From Brucella anthropi ATCC 49188 (lineage in GTDB: Bacteria > Pseudomonadota > Alphaproteobacteria > Rhizobiales > Rhizobiaceae), in assembly GCF_000017405.1 (NCBI RefSeq), contig NC_009667.1, forward strand, positions 2,032,001 to 2,096,000: 64,000 bases of DNA, in the 5' to 3' direction. Position numbers and translations under genes: made by a program. Position 1 is the stretch's first letter. Every line of letters starts with the position of its first letter. This document shows positions 53,110 to 62,948 of the stretch, piece by piece. Under the pieces are notes generated by a model. That model was not told the origin of the DNA. It saw nothing but the letters and a program-made list of their open reading frames with translations, and did no database searches.

Positions 53110-53730
53110 TTAATGCTGAGTGGCTGCTGCTGCTGCCTCGTCCAGTTCCGTGGCGCGCTTCATGGCGGGGCGATCTTTTAGTCGGTCCCAATAGGCGACG
53201 AACGCTCCTCTGGCCGGCAACGTGCCGAAGCGCAGGCCCCAGCCGATGTGCGAGCCGACATAAACGTCAGCCGCCGTGAAGCGGTCGCCGGTGATGTATG
53301 GATGGTGCGAAACCGCTTTCTCCAATGTGTTGACCACTGTATCGTAATTGCCGTAGCCGACCATTCCCTGCTTGTCTGCGGGGATTTCAAAGCCGAGCGC
53401 ATGGTTGGACAAGGCGGCTTCCACAGGACCAGATGTAAAGAACAGCCAGCGGAAGAAATCCGCGCGCTCATTGGGGTGAGGCGCCAGACCAGCTTCGGGA
53501 AATGTTGTTGCCAGATAGGCGCAGATTGCAGCCACTTCCGTCACCACCGCATCGCCGTGGCGCAGGGCAGGAACTTTGCCCATCGGATTGATTGTGCAGT
53601 AGTCAGGCCCCTTCATCGGTGGCCCGAAATCCAGAATTTCCACATCATAGGGTTTGCCGATCTCCTCCAGCATCCAGCGCGCGATGCGTCCGCGCGACAT
53701 CGGGTTGGTATAGAGCTTCAACTCAGCCAT
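53110..53730 (-). CDS. Glutathione S-transferase family protein
   Basis: The 206-aa protein has an N-terminal thioredoxin-like domain (KLYTNPMSRGRIARWMLEEI, with Ser12 in the usual place of the GSH-activating residue, then PMGKVPALRHGDAVVTEVAA) and a helical C-terminal domain (ITGDRFTAADVYVGSHIGWG). Role in conjugation or peroxide detoxification is likely, substrate unknown. ATG at 53730 has GGAGGA upstream. It converges on the ArsR gene. Confidence 0.9.
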   Translation of the reverse strand: MAELKLYTNPMSRGRIARWMLEEIGKPYDVEILDFGPPMKGPDYCTINPMGKVPALRHGDAVVTEVAAICAYLATTFPEAGLAPHPNERADFFRWLFFTSGPVEAALSNHALGFEIPADKQGMVGYGNYDTVVNTLEKAVSHHPYITGDRFTAADVYVGSHIGWGLRFGTLPARGAFVAYWDRLKDRPAMKRATELDEAAAAATQH

Positions 53731-53783
53731 TTCATCCTCCCTGTAAGCGGTGGCAGGATGCGCTTTTTCCCTTGAAAAGGAAA

Positions 53784-53816
53784 TGAAAAAACCCGGCAGC
53801 GGGGCTGCCGGGTTTT
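53784..53816 (-). terminator. Terminator of icd
   Basis: A perfect 13-bp stem (53788-53800 with 53804-53816; aaaacccggcagc and gctgccgggtttt) with a 3-nt loop, followed on the minus strand by T residues. It lies 30 bp after the icd stop. Confidence 0.9.
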
Positions 53817-53846
53817 CCATATCGACGATAAGCGTCGAATATTTTA

Positions 53847-55061
53847 TCAGGCGGCCATGGCCTTCTGAAGGTTCTCGTCGATCTTGTCGAGGAAACCGGT
53901 GGTCGAGAGCCAAGGCTGATCCGGACCGATGAGCAGAGCCAGATCCTTGGTCATGTAGCCGCTTTCGACGGTGTCGACGCAGACCTTTTCCAGCGTGTCG
54001 GCAAAACGCTTAAGCTCGGCATTGTTGTCGAGCTTGGCGCGGTGAGCGAGACCGCGGGTCCATGCGAAGATCGAAGCGATCGAATTGGTCGAGGTTTCCT
54101 CGCCCTTCTGATGCTGGCGGTAGTGACGGGTAACGGTGCCGTGTGCAGCTTCTGCTTCAACGGTCTTGCCATCCGGCGTCATCAGAACCGAGGTCATCAG
54201 GCCGAGCGAGCCAAAACCCTGAGCCACGATATCCGACTGCACGTCGCCGTCGTAGTTCTTACAAGCCCAAACATAGCCGCCGGACCACTTGAGCGCCGAA
54301 GCGACCATGTCGTCGATGAGGCGATGTTCGTACCAGATCTTTGCAGCCTTGAACTTGTCAGCGAACTCGGTCTGGTAAACTTCTTCGAAGATGTCCTTGA
54401 AGCGACCGTCATAAGCCTTGAGAATGGTGTTCTTGGTCGAGAGATAGACCGGGTAGTTGCGCTGCAAGCCGTAGTTCAACGAAGCACGGGCAAATTCGCG
54501 GATCGATTCGTCGAGGTTGTACATGGCCATTGCCACACCAGCCGCCGGAGCCTGATAGACTTCGTGTTCGATGGTCTCGCCATCTTCACCGACGAACTTG
54601 ATCGACAGCGTGCCCTTGCCCGGGAATTTGAAATCGGTCGCGCGGTACTGATCGCCGAAAGCATGACGGCCAACGATGATCGGCTGGGTCCAGCCCGGCA
54701 CGAGGCGCGGAACGTTCTTGCAGATGATCGGCTCGCGGAAGATCACGCCGCCGAGAATGTTGCGGATCGTGCCGTTTGGCGACTTCCACATCTTCTTGAG
54801 CTTGAATTCTTCAACGCGGGCTTCGTCCGGGGTGATGGTTGCGCATTTTACGCCAACGCCGTGTTCCTTGATGGCATTAGCCGCATCAATGGTAACCTGG
54901 TCATTGGTGGCATCGCGGTGCTCGACTGACAGATCGTAATATTTCAGATCAATGTCGAGGTAGGGATGGATCAATTTGTCCTTGATGAACTGCCAGATGA
55001 TGCGGGTCATTTCATCGCCGTCGAGTTCAACGACCGGGTTCGCAACCTTGATTTTTGCCAT
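53847..55061 (-). CDS. icd: NADP-dependent isocitrate dehydrogenase
   Basis: The 404-aa enzyme oxidises isocitrate to 2-oxoglutarate in the citric acid cycle. It is of the homodimeric, eukaryote-like type ([60 protein letters not shown] and [20 protein letters not shown]). The E. coli-type N-terminus is absent. ATG at 55061 matches family starts; the frame runs 15 codons upstream without support. Confidence 0.97.
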   Translation of the reverse strand: MAKIKVANPVVELDGDEMTRIIWQFIKDKLIHPYLDIDLKYYDLSVEHRDATNDQVTIDAANAIKEHGVGVKCATITPDEARVEEFKLKKMWKSPNGTIRNILGGVIFREPIICKNVPRLVPGWTQPIIVGRHAFGDQYRATDFKFPGKGTLSIKFVGEDGETIEHEVYQAPAAGVAMAMYNLDESIREFARASLNYGLQRNYPVYLSTKNTILKAYDGRFKDIFEEVYQTEFADKFKAAKIWYEHRLIDDMVASALKWSGGYVWACKNYDGDVQSDIVAQGFGSLGLMTSVLMTPDGKTVEAEAAHGTVTRHYRQHQKGEETSTNSIASIFAWTRGLAHRAKLDNNAELKRFADTLEKVCVDTVESGYMTKDLALLIGPDQPWLSTTGFLDKIDENLQKAMAA

Positions 55062-55218
55062 GGATGAAGCCTCTTTTTCAATGCGTCGCGCCCGTATAGC
55101 ACTCACGACGAATAAGGCAAAGCGTAAGAGGCTTATTCTTTGGCCTATAGAGCGTTTAGGCGGTCAAAATTTCGGGAGAGACTTGCGAAAAGCGTGAAAT
55201 GGCTTTTGACTGCACCGA

Positions 55219-55629
55219 TTATGCGGCGCGGTGTGCAGCGCGATTGTCATCACGAGATTTCTCCCAGGAAGATTGCCGCTGGCGATAGTTTTCCTGTTCC
55301 CTGACCAGAATGGTATCTGCATCCAGTGTAGAGATGGCGGTCGACTTGTCTGTGGGAACAAGGCCGTTCAGCTGCAACGAAAGATAGCGTCCACAGCAGA
55401 CCCGCAGGAACGACGCGAAATTGTCGAGGTCGTGCCCTTCATTCCGGGATTCATCGTAAAGTTTGCCGATAAGACGGCTGACCGTGAGATCATCGCGTGC
55501 TGCAATATCTTCGAGAGCCCACCAGAAGAAATTCTCAAGCCGGACGCTTGTCACGACACCGTCGATGCGCAGCGAACGTGTTACGCTCAGCCAGAGCTCA
55601 GGATCGGCACCGATGAACAGCCTGCACAT
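55219..55629 (-). CDS. Ribbon-helix-helix domain protein
   Basis: The 136-aa protein has an RHH_4-type segment (SLRIDGVVTSVRLENFFWWA, then ALEDIAARDDLTVSRLIGKL, about residues 19-58), suggesting DNA binding by a dimer. The C-terminal half is Arg/Gln rich and probably disordered (REQENYRQRQSSWEKSRDD). Target genes unknown. It stands 157 bp upstream of icd on the same strand. Confidence 0.75.
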   Translation of the reverse strand: MCRLFIGADPELWLSVTRSLRIDGVVTSVRLENFFWWALEDIAARDDLTVSRLIGKLYDESRNEGHDLDNFASFLRVCCGRYLSLQLNGLVPTDKSTAISTLDADTILVREQENYRQRQSSWEKSRDDNRAAHRAA

Positions 55630-55717
55630 GATTTCCTCCGGATCATTCTCCCAAACTTACTGTCGCGCAGTTTCGCCCTGCCTGCAACCTTGTTGGGAAA
55701 CAGGCAGGGCGTTGCGA

Positions 55718-56302
55718 TCAGCTATGGGTGATCCTGGTGCCGAGCACAGTAAGGAACTGTGATAGCCATGCTGGATGAGCAGGCCATGCGGGCGACGTGA
55801 CGAGATTTCCATCTGTAACCGCCTGATCGACCGGAATATCGGCATATTTGCCACCGGCGAGTTCAACTTCCGGACGACAGGCCGGGTAGGCGGAACAGGT
55901 GCGACCTTCCAGAACACGGGCTGCAGCCAGCAATTGCGCGCCGTGGCAGACTGCAGCGACTGGCTTGTTCGCTTCAAAGAAATGCTTCACCACGGCGATA
56001 ACCTTATCATCGAGACGCAGATATTCCGGTGCCCGGCCACCGGGAATGACCAGAGCGTCATAGCTTTCCGGCTTTATCTCGGCGAAGGTCGCGTTCAGCG
56101 TGAAGTTATGGCCGGGCTTTTCTGTATAGGTCTGGTGGCCTTCGAAGTCGTGAATGGCTGTCGCGATATGATCGCCAGCCTTCTTGCCGGGGCAGACCGC
56201 ATGAACCGTATGACCAACAGTCAAAAGCGTCTGGAACGGGACCATGGTTTCATAGTCCTCACCAAAGTCGCCGCAAAGCATGAGTATCTTCTTACCGGAC
56301 AT
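55718..56302 (-). CDS. DJ-1/PfpI family protein
   Basis: The 194-aa protein has the class I glutamine amidotransferase-like fold of the DJ-1/PfpI superfamily. The nucleophile elbow is [16 protein letters not shown], with Cys and His; the acidic partner lies in [10 protein letters not shown]. Functions in the family include deglycase/chaperone, glyoxalase and protease roles, which sequence alone does not separate. GGAGGAAA precedes the ATG at 56302. Confidence 0.88.
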   Translation of the reverse strand: MSGKKILMLCGDFGEDYETMVPFQTLLTVGHTVHAVCPGKKAGDHIATAIHDFEGHQTYTEKPGHNFTLNATFAEIKPESYDALVIPGGRAPEYLRLDDKVIAVVKHFFEANKPVAAVCHGAQLLAAARVLEGRTCSAYPACRPEVELAGGKYADIPVDQAVTDGNLVTSPAWPAHPAWLSQFLTVLGTRITHS

Positions 56303-56479
56303 GGTTTCCTCCCTTTGATCCTGTATCTGGTGGGACAGTCTGGCATGAATGGGCAGCAAATAGGTGTTATCGGGCTACTACACAGGCTTTTCCGTAAAAC
56401 ACGTAAGGGGAATCTTTGCGATTCTGCGTCAATTATGTAAGGGAAGCGCCACGATACGATAGTTAATGCGGAAGAGATC

Positions 56480-57325
56480 ATGGCAGGAACAGATAAACAG
56501 CGCCCCTTTATAGCGGAAGGACCGGCAATCGTGCTGGTGGAGCCGCAATTGCCGGAAAATATCGGCATGGTGGCGCGCGCCATGGCGAATTTTGGTCTGG
56601 CTGAACTGCGTCTGGTCAATCCGCGTGAGGAATTTCCGAGCGAAAAGGCGAGGGCGGCAGCCAGCAAGGCCGATCATGTGATCGACAATGCGGTCGTCTA
56701 TGACGATTTGCCTTCGGCTATCGCCGATCTCAATTTCGTCTATGCGACAACGGCACGCGAACGCGATGGCTTCAAGCAGGTTCGCAGCGCCGTGGAAGCG
56801 GGGGGCGAGCTGCGCCGTCGTTTCCGGACTGGTGAGAAGACCGGCATCCTGTTTGGCCGTGAGCGGTTTGGCCTCAGTAATGAGGAAGTTGGCCTTGCGG
56901 ATGAGCTGGTGACTTTTCCGGTCAATCCGGCTTTCGCATCGCTGAATATCGCCCAGGCCGTTTTGCTGATGTCCTATGAATGGATGAAGTCGGGTCTTGA
57001 GACGGAAACGGAAACCGTATTCCGTGGACCGGAGCTTGAATTGGCACCGAAGAACGAATTGCAGGGCCTTTTCAATCATCTCGAAGAAGCCCTTGATGTC
57101 CGGGGATATTTCCGTCCGGAAGCCCGCAAGGAAATCATGGTCAACAATCTGCGTGCTGTGCTGACGCGCGCCGGCTTCGCATCCGCAGAACTCAAATTGC
57201 TGCGCGGTGTTATCACGTCTCTTGACGTGTTCACACCGAAGAAGCCGCGTGGCTCGGGTGCCCCGGAAGGACGTGCGCGCAAGCCTGCGAGCGAAGCTCG
57301 GGCAATGAAGGGCAAGGACGAATGA
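56480..57325 (+). CDS. trmJ: tRNA (cytidine/uridine-2'-O-)-methyltransferase TrmJ
   Basis: The 281-aa SPOUT enzyme is predicted to methylate ribose 32 in tRNA anticodon loops. Motifs: [40 protein letters not shown] and [20 protein letters not shown]. The C-terminal tail ([20 protein letters not shown]) is basic. It overlaps murI by 4 bp, so the two are probably co-translated. Confidence 0.9.
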   Translation: MAGTDKQRPFIAEGPAIVLVEPQLPENIGMVARAMANFGLAELRLVNPREEFPSEKARAAASKADHVIDNAVVYDDLPSAIADLNFVYATTARERDGFKQVRSAVEAGGELRRRFRTGEKTGILFGRERFGLSNEEVGLADELVTFPVNPAFASLNIAQAVLLMSYEWMKSGLETETETVFRGPELELAPKNELQGLFNHLEEALDVRGYFRPEARKEIMVNNLRAVLTRAGFASAELKLLRGVITSLDVFTPKKPRGSGAPEGRARKPASEARAMKGKDE

Positions 57326-58158
57326 AAAACGCACCCGCAGTGAGCTTTTCCGCCATGCCTTCCGCCGACGCCGAAAGACCCATTCTGGTTTTTGACAGCG
57401 GTATCGGAGGGCTGACGGTTTTGCGCGAAGCGCGGGTGCTTATGCCGGATCGTCGCTTCGTCTACGTTGCCGACGATGCCGGGTTTCCCTATGGCGGATG
57501 GGAAGAGGATGCGTTGAGGGAGCGGATTGTCGAACTGTTCGGCAAGCTCATCGCCGCCTATGATCCCGAAATCGCGGTCATTGCCTGCAATACGGCCTCC
57601 ACGCTGGTGCTGGATGACTTACGGCAAGCCTATCCTTCGGTGCCGTTTGTCGGCACGGTGCCGGCAATCAAGCCCGCTGCAGAAAGAACATCGTCGGGGC
57701 TTGTTTCCGTGCTGGCGACCCCCGGTACCGTCAGGCGTGCTTATACGCGCGATCTCATTCAATCTTTCGCCACCCAGTGCCATGTTCGTCTCGTTGGTGC
57801 CGATCAGCTTGCGACAGTAGCGGAAGCCCATATTCGCGGCGAAAGGATCGACGAGGCGCTGGTCGTGGAACAGATCGCTCCCTGCTTCATTGAGCAGGAT
57901 GGTAACCGGACCGACATTGTCGTGCTGGCCTGCACGCACTATCCGTTCCTTGCCAATGTGTTTCGCCGTTTGGCGCCATGGCCGGTTGACTGGCTCGATC
58001 CTGCGGAAGCGATCGCCCGGCGTACCGTCTCGCTGCTGAAACCACGCCGCGCCGATGAAGAGCTGCATCATCACAACGATCTGGCGGTCGTGACATCCCG
58101 CAATCCGGACTATGCCATCCGCAGGCTCATGCAGGGTTTCGGTCTGCATTTTGCTTGA
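57322..58158 (+). CDS. murI: Glutamate racemase
   Basis: The 278-aa enzyme makes D-glutamate for peptidoglycan. The two catalytic Cys lie in [13 protein letters not shown] and [13 protein letters not shown]; the N-terminal substrate motif is [14 protein letters not shown]. It starts in the ATGA overlap with trmJ; an internal ATG 11 codons later (MPSADAERP) is an alternative start. Last gene of this pair. Confidence 0.95.
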   Translation: MKNAPAVSFSAMPSADAERPILVFDSGIGGLTVLREARVLMPDRRFVYVADDAGFPYGGWEEDALRERIVELFGKLIAAYDPEIAVIACNTASTLVLDDLRQAYPSVPFVGTVPAIKPAAERTSSGLVSVLATPGTVRRAYTRDLIQSFATQCHVRLVGADQLATVAEAHIRGERIDEALVVEQIAPCFIEQDGNRTDIVVLACTHYPFLANVFRRLAPWPVDWLDPAEAIARRTVSLLKPRRADEELHHHNDLAVVTSRNPDYAIRRLMQGFGLHFA

Positions 58159-58234
58159 GCCGTTGTTCTCAAGGTCTTGAATTTTCCGGCTATGTAGCAA
58201 TCATGGTATTGATCGTTTCATAGGGGAGGATGCA

Positions 58235-59080
58235 ATGACCGGAACCATACCACAGATCACCCTGCCTTCGGGCCAGACGGTTCCAGCGCTCGGGCAGGGC
58301 ACCTGGTATATGGGTGAGGACAGCACACAACGCCTCTATGAAATCGAAGCACTGAGAAGCGGTATCGATCTCGGGATGACGCTGATCGATACCGCGGAAA
58401 TGTACGCTGACGGTGAGGCGGAAGATGTTGTCGGCGAAGCCATCACGGGCCGTCGTGACGACGTGTTTATCGTCAGCAAGGTATTGCCGTTCAATGCGTC
58501 ACGGAAGGGAACAATCGAGGCCTGCGAGAGAAGCCTGGAGCGCCTTCGCACTGATCGTATAGATCTGTATCTGCTGCACTGGCGTGGGCGATATCCGCTT
58601 GAAGAGACTATTGCTGCATTTGAAGAACTGCAGCATGCCGGAAAAATCGGCGGCTGGGGTGTCAGCAATTTCGATACGGATGATATGAAAGAGCTGGTCG
58701 GTATAACGGGCGGCAAGGCCGTTGCAACGAACCAGATACTTTACAATCTGACGCGACGCGGCCCGGAATTCGACCTGATGCCGTGGTGTACCGAGCGGAA
58801 AATTCCGTTGATGGCTTATTCGCCTATTGAGCAGGGTCGATTGCTGGGCAGTTCCGTACTGGCGGAAATTGCTGGTGAGACAGGCGGAACGCCAGCCTCA
58901 GTTGCGCTTGCCTGGACGATACGAGACGGCAATGTCATAGCAATTCCAAAATCCTCCAACCTGCATCATGTGCGAGACAACAGAAAAGCCGCAGAGTTGC
59001 GGCTTTCCGAAGATCAATTGAAACGTCTGGACCGGGCTTTCGCACCGCCGTCCCGCAAGACGGCGTTGGAAATGCTCTAA
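58235..59080 (+). CDS. Aldo/keto reductase
   Basis: The 281-aa TIM-barrel NADPH oxidoreductase has the full catalytic tetrad Asp52, Tyr57, Lys82 and His115 (IDTAEMYADGEAE, IVSKVLP, LYLLHWRG). The nucleotide-binding end is IPKSSNLHHVRDN. Substrate unknown. GGGGAGG lies upstream. It overlaps the convergent gene by 4 bp at its 3' end. Confidence 0.93.
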   Translation: MTGTIPQITLPSGQTVPALGQGTWYMGEDSTQRLYEIEALRSGIDLGMTLIDTAEMYADGEAEDVVGEAITGRRDDVFIVSKVLPFNASRKGTIEACERSLERLRTDRIDLYLLHWRGRYPLEETIAAFEELQHAGKIGGWGVSNFDTDDMKELVGITGGKAVATNQILYNLTRRGPEFDLMPWCTERKIPLMAYSPIEQGRLLGSSVLAEIAGETGGTPASVALAWTIRDGNVIAIPKSSNLHHVRDNRKAAELRLSEDQLKRLDRAFAPPSRKTALEML

Positions 59081-59613
59081 CCCGCTTCCTTCTGGCGAGT
59101 GTCCTTCTTTGCCTGAGCGACACTTGCGGCCTTACGGAGCCGCCCCCGCTCTGCCGGACGGACAAGGCTGTCATATTTTTCGTTCGGGATGTTGCGCATG
59201 CCGCTAAGTGCGTGACGCGTGTTGAAATCCTTGCCCTTCTTTTCGTTTGCTTCCTTGGTCGCAAGCGCTTTTCGGGCATTTGTGATTAATTCGGCGCTGG
59301 CCGACATGCGGCGGCGACGTTCAACTTCGGTGTTGATACGACGGACGGCCATGGCCAGTACCGAAACTTTCAGATGAGAACCTTCATCTGCCTTGGACGG
59401 AGTAGAGCCGCGGGCAGCTCCCTTTCCGCGCATTTCACGTCTGCGCTGGTGGGCCTGATCTTTCGCCTTCTTGCGGCGTTCGCGGATCAGTTTCGCCAGA
59501 TGGGAAAGCTCCTCGTCGGGAACGTTCTGCAAAAATGGATGGTGCGACTTTTCCACCAGCTCTTTTTCGTCGGCATTGAGAGCACGAGCTTCCTGCTTCT
59601 TGGTGACGGCCAT
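59077..59613 (-). CDS. Conserved hypothetical basic protein
   Basis: The 178-aa protein is Lys/Arg/Ala rich and mostly helical in character (LSHLAKLIRERRKKAKDQAH, VLAMAVRRINTEVERRRRMS), without signal or membrane segment. Its charge would suit nucleic-acid binding, but I see no known domain. It converges with the aldo/keto reductase gene, overlapping by 4 bp. Confidence 0.65.
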   Translation of the reverse strand: MAVTKKQEARALNADEKELVEKSHHPFLQNVPDEELSHLAKLIRERRKKAKDQAHQRRREMRGKGAARGSTPSKADEGSHLKVSVLAMAVRRINTEVERRRRMSASAELITNARKALATKEANEKKGKDFNTRHALSGMRNIPNEKYDSLVRPAERGRLRKAASVAQAKKDTRQKEAG

Positions 59614-59692
59614 GGGACATCCTTTCTGCTAATGATAAGAATTCTCCGGAGGGGATATAGGCGTGAACATTCCACCGGAAAGATCGGGTTGC

Positions 59693-60067
59693 TTATTCTG
59701 GTTCTTCGGTCGAGGTTTTTCTGCTTTGCTCTTCAAGGTGCTTCAAGATTGCCTTCAGCTTGTCGAGAGGAAGGTGTTCCGCACCTATGGTCTCACTCCT
59801 GGCTGTTGAGACGATGGTCAAAATTTCATCGAGTTTTGCTTGTGTCGCGCTTGCTTCGCGATCCTGTGCGTTCTGGATAAGGAACACCATCAGGAATGTG
59901 ATGACTGTGGTCGATGTATTCACCACCAGTTGCCAAGTATCCGAGAAGTCAAAGAAAGGCCCGCTAATGCCCCATAACAGGATGAACAAGGTTGCCAGCC
60001 CGAATGCCAGATAATGGCCTGCAAGTTCGGCGGCTTTTTCGCTGAGCTTTGTGAAGAACTGTGACAT
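59693..60067 (-). CDS. Low-affinity iron permease-like small membrane protein
   Basis: The 124-aa protein has two transmembrane helices (about residues 14-36 and 43-64, FGLATLFILLWGISG and VVNTSTTVITFLMVFLIQNA), the pattern of the low-affinity iron permease domain family, whose bacterial members lack proven transport. The soluble C-terminus (LDEILTIVSTARSETIGAEH) is conserved. Start at 60067 follows GGAGG; the longer frame is not supported. Confidence 0.75.
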   Translation of the reverse strand: MSQFFTKLSEKAAELAGHYLAFGLATLFILLWGISGPFFDFSDTWQLVVNTSTTVITFLMVFLIQNAQDREASATQAKLDEILTIVSTARSETIGAEHLPLDKLKAILKHLEEQSRKTSTEEPE

Positions 60068-60130
60068 CGCAACCTCCAGACGACAGGCGAGAAACGCTTG
60101 ATGGAGGGGCGGGGTTCCGTAATTGCATAG

Positions 60131-60556
<426 letters not shown>

Positions 60557-60567
60557 ATGATGGTTCT

Positions 60568-60713
60568 AGAGCGGTTTCGGTTAAAACGGAGTCGCTGGAA
60601 CCGCTCTGAGTATTTTTTTGTCGCATTATCTGACGCATCGAAGCGGGATCAGAAATCAGTCCAGTGAACTGATTTCCCCGCGTAGACGCTTTGCACTTTT
60701 GCTGGAAATGCTC
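60568..60713 (-). repeat. Degenerate intergenic repeat, copy B, with inserted hairpin
   Basis: Read on the minus strand the element runs from gagcatttccagc to aaccgctct and carries the same ordered landmarks as copy A at 7186 (tttccag, gtgcaaagcg, cgcg, ataatgcgac, agagcggttcca). It contains an additional 9-bp hairpin, gaaatcagt (60652-60660) with actgatttc (60668-60676). Confidence 0.6.
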
Positions 60714-60719
60714 CAAGCA

Positions 60720-60746
60720 AGAAGCCGGGCTATTCACCCGGCTTCT
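60720..60746. terminator. Hairpin downstream of the methylmalonyl-CoA mutase gene
   Basis: A perfect 10-bp stem, agaagccggg with cccggcttct, has a 7-nt loop. T-tracts are weak on both sides, so its efficiency is uncertain. It lies 50 bp after the mutase stop on the minus strand. Confidence 0.6.
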
Positions 60747-60796
60747 GAAGTTGTTCAGAAAATGAGTCCTGTAAAGGGCATATCCATCTGAGAATA

Positions 60797-62941
60797 CTAC
60801 AGATTACGACGTTTGCCTTCCATCAGGTCGAGCACGGCGCGGGCACAATCAAGCACATTCGAGCCGGGGCCGAAAACCGCCGCCACACCGTGGTCGAACA
60901 GATACTGATAATCCTGACGGGGAACGACGCCACCACAGACGACAATGATATTTTCGGCGCCCTTCTTGCGGAGCGTGTCCACAAGCTGAGGCAGAAGTGT
61001 CTTGTGACCGGCTGCTAGCGACGAAACTCCAAGAACATGCACCTTGGACTTGATCGCCATATCGGCAGCTTCATCCGGCGTCTGGAACAGTGGCCCGGCC
61101 AATATGTCGAAACCGATATCGCCGAAGGCTGACGCAATGATCTTGGCACCGCGATCATGGCCGTCTTGGCCGAGCTTTGCCACCATCACTTTCGGCGTTT
61201 CGCCGATCTGCTTTGAAAAATCGCCAAGCCGCTCAACCAGCGTCTGATATTCGGGCTCGTCCTTATAGGCCGCGCCGTAAACCTTCTTGACGACCTTCGG
61301 AACTGCAGCATGATCGCCGAATGCGCGGCGCATGGCGTCGGAAATTTCTCCGACGCTGGCGCGAGCACGGGAGGCTTCAACAGCGGCGGCGAGAAGATTG
61401 CCTTCGCCGGTCTTTGCAACCTTTTCCAGTTCTGCCAGAGCTGCTTCGACTTTTGCCTTGTTGCGCGTTTCCTTGATGCGATTGAGACGTGCAATTTGCG
61501 ACTGGCGAACAGCCGAATTGTCGATTTCCAGAATGTCGATTTCGTCTTCCTGTTCCAGCCGGAACTTGTTGACCCCGACAATGATCTCTTCGCCCTTATC
61601 GACCGCCGCCTGCCGTTTGGTCGCTGCTTCTTCGATGAGGCGCTTCGGAAGGCCGCTTTCGACCGCCTTGGTCATGCCGCCCAGACCTTCGACTTCCTCG
61701 ATCAGCGCCCAGGCCTTCTCGGCCAGCTCGTTGGTGAGGTTTTCGATGTAATAAGAACCTGCCAGCGGATCGACCACTTTGGTTACGCCGGTTTCGTTCT
61801 GGAGGATGAGCTGCGTATTGCGAGCGATACGAGCCGAAAATTCCGTTGGCAAAGCAATGGCTTCATCGAAGGAATTGGTGTGCAGCGATTGCGTACCGCC
61901 AAGAGCAGCTGACATGGCTTCAAATGCGGTACGGACGATATTGTTGTAAGGGTCCTGCTCCTGCAAAGAGACGCCTGAAGTCTGGCAATGCGTACGCAGC
62001 ATCAGCGAGCCGGGCTTCTTCGGATCGAATTCCTTCATGATGCGCGACCAGAGCAGGCGCGCGGCGCGCAGCTTGGCGATTTCCATGAAGAAATTCATGC
62101 CGATGGCGAAGAAGAATGACAGTCGTCCCGCAAATTCATCGACATTCAGGCCCTTGTTCAGGGCAGCACGCACATATTCACGCCCATCGGCAAGCGTGAA
62201 GGCGAGTTCCTGAACCAGTGTCGCGCCCGCTTCCTGCATATGGTAGCCGGAAATGGAAATCGAGTTGAACTTCGGCATTTCGGCTGCCGTATAGGCGATG
62301 ATATCCGCAATGATCCGCATGGATGGTTCCGGCGGATAGATATAGGTGTTGCGGACCATGAACTCCTTGAGAATGTCGTTCTGGATCGTGCCGGAAAGCT
62401 GGGCGCGGGGCACGCCCTGTTCCTCGCCCGCCACGATAAAATTGGCAAGGATCGGGATCACCGCGCCGTTCATCGTCATGGAAACGGAAATTTTCTCAAG
62501 CGGGATGCCGTCGAAAAGGATCTTCATGTCCTCGACGGAATCGATGGCAACACCAGCCTTGCCCACATCGCCTTCAACACGTGGATGGTCGCTGTCATAG
62601 CCGCGATGCGTGGCAAGATCGAAGGCAACCGAAACGCCCTGCTGACCGGCAGCTAGTGCCTTGCGATAGAAGGCGTTGGATTCTTCCGCCGTCGAAAATC
62701 CCGCATACTGCCGGATCGTCCACGGACGACCCGCATACATGGTCGCACGAGGACCGCGCAAGAAAGGCTCGAAGCCGGGCAGGGTGCCCAGATGGTCGAT
62801 GCCCTGCAAATCGTCTTCCGTATAGAGCGGCTTGACGTCAATGCCTTCTGGCGTGTGCCAGATCAGGCTGTCAGCAGGCCGCTTCAGTTCCTTCTCGGCC
62901 AATGCTTCCCAGTCTGCTCGGGTTGTGGGGCGCTCGCTCAT
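60797..62941 (-). CDS. Methylmalonyl-CoA mutase, single-chain type
   Basis: The 714-aa adenosylcobalamin enzyme converts (R)-methylmalonyl-CoA to succinyl-CoA, the last step of propionyl-CoA breakdown. The N-terminal TIM barrel has the substrate region [20 protein letters not shown] and [15 protein letters not shown]; the C-terminal cobalamin domain has DxHxxG as [10 protein letters not shown]. Known as scpA/mcmA/bhbA in relatives. ATG at 62941 with GAGG upstream is preferred over a TTG at 62956. It begins 7 bp after the end of pccA, so the two form one operon. Confidence 0.95.
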   Translation of the reverse strand: MSERPTTRADWEALAEKELKRPADSLIWHTPEGIDVKPLYTEDDLQGIDHLGTLPGFEPFLRGPRATMYAGRPWTIRQYAGFSTAEESNAFYRKALAAGQQGVSVAFDLATHRGYDSDHPRVEGDVGKAGVAIDSVEDMKILFDGIPLEKISVSMTMNGAVIPILANFIVAGEEQGVPRAQLSGTIQNDILKEFMVRNTYIYPPEPSMRIIADIIAYTAAEMPKFNSISISGYHMQEAGATLVQELAFTLADGREYVRAALNKGLNVDEFAGRLSFFFAIGMNFFMEIAKLRAARLLWSRIMKEFDPKKPGSLMLRTHCQTSGVSLQEQDPYNNIVRTAFEAMSAALGGTQSLHTNSFDEAIALPTEFSARIARNTQLILQNETGVTKVVDPLAGSYYIENLTNELAEKAWALIEEVEGLGGMTKAVESGLPKRLIEEAATKRQAAVDKGEEIIVGVNKFRLEQEDEIDILEIDNSAVRQSQIARLNRIKETRNKAKVEAALAELEKVAKTGEGNLLAAAVEASRARASVGEISDAMRRAFGDHAAVPKVVKKVYGAAYKDEPEYQTLVERLGDFSKQIGETPKVMVAKLGQDGHDRGAKIIASAFGDIGFDILAGPLFQTPDEAADMAIKSKVHVLGVSSLAAGHKTLLPQLVDTLRKKGAENIIVVCGGVVPRQDYQYLFDHGVAAVFGPGSNVLDCARAVLDLMEGKRRNL

Positions 62942-62948
62942 ATCGACC

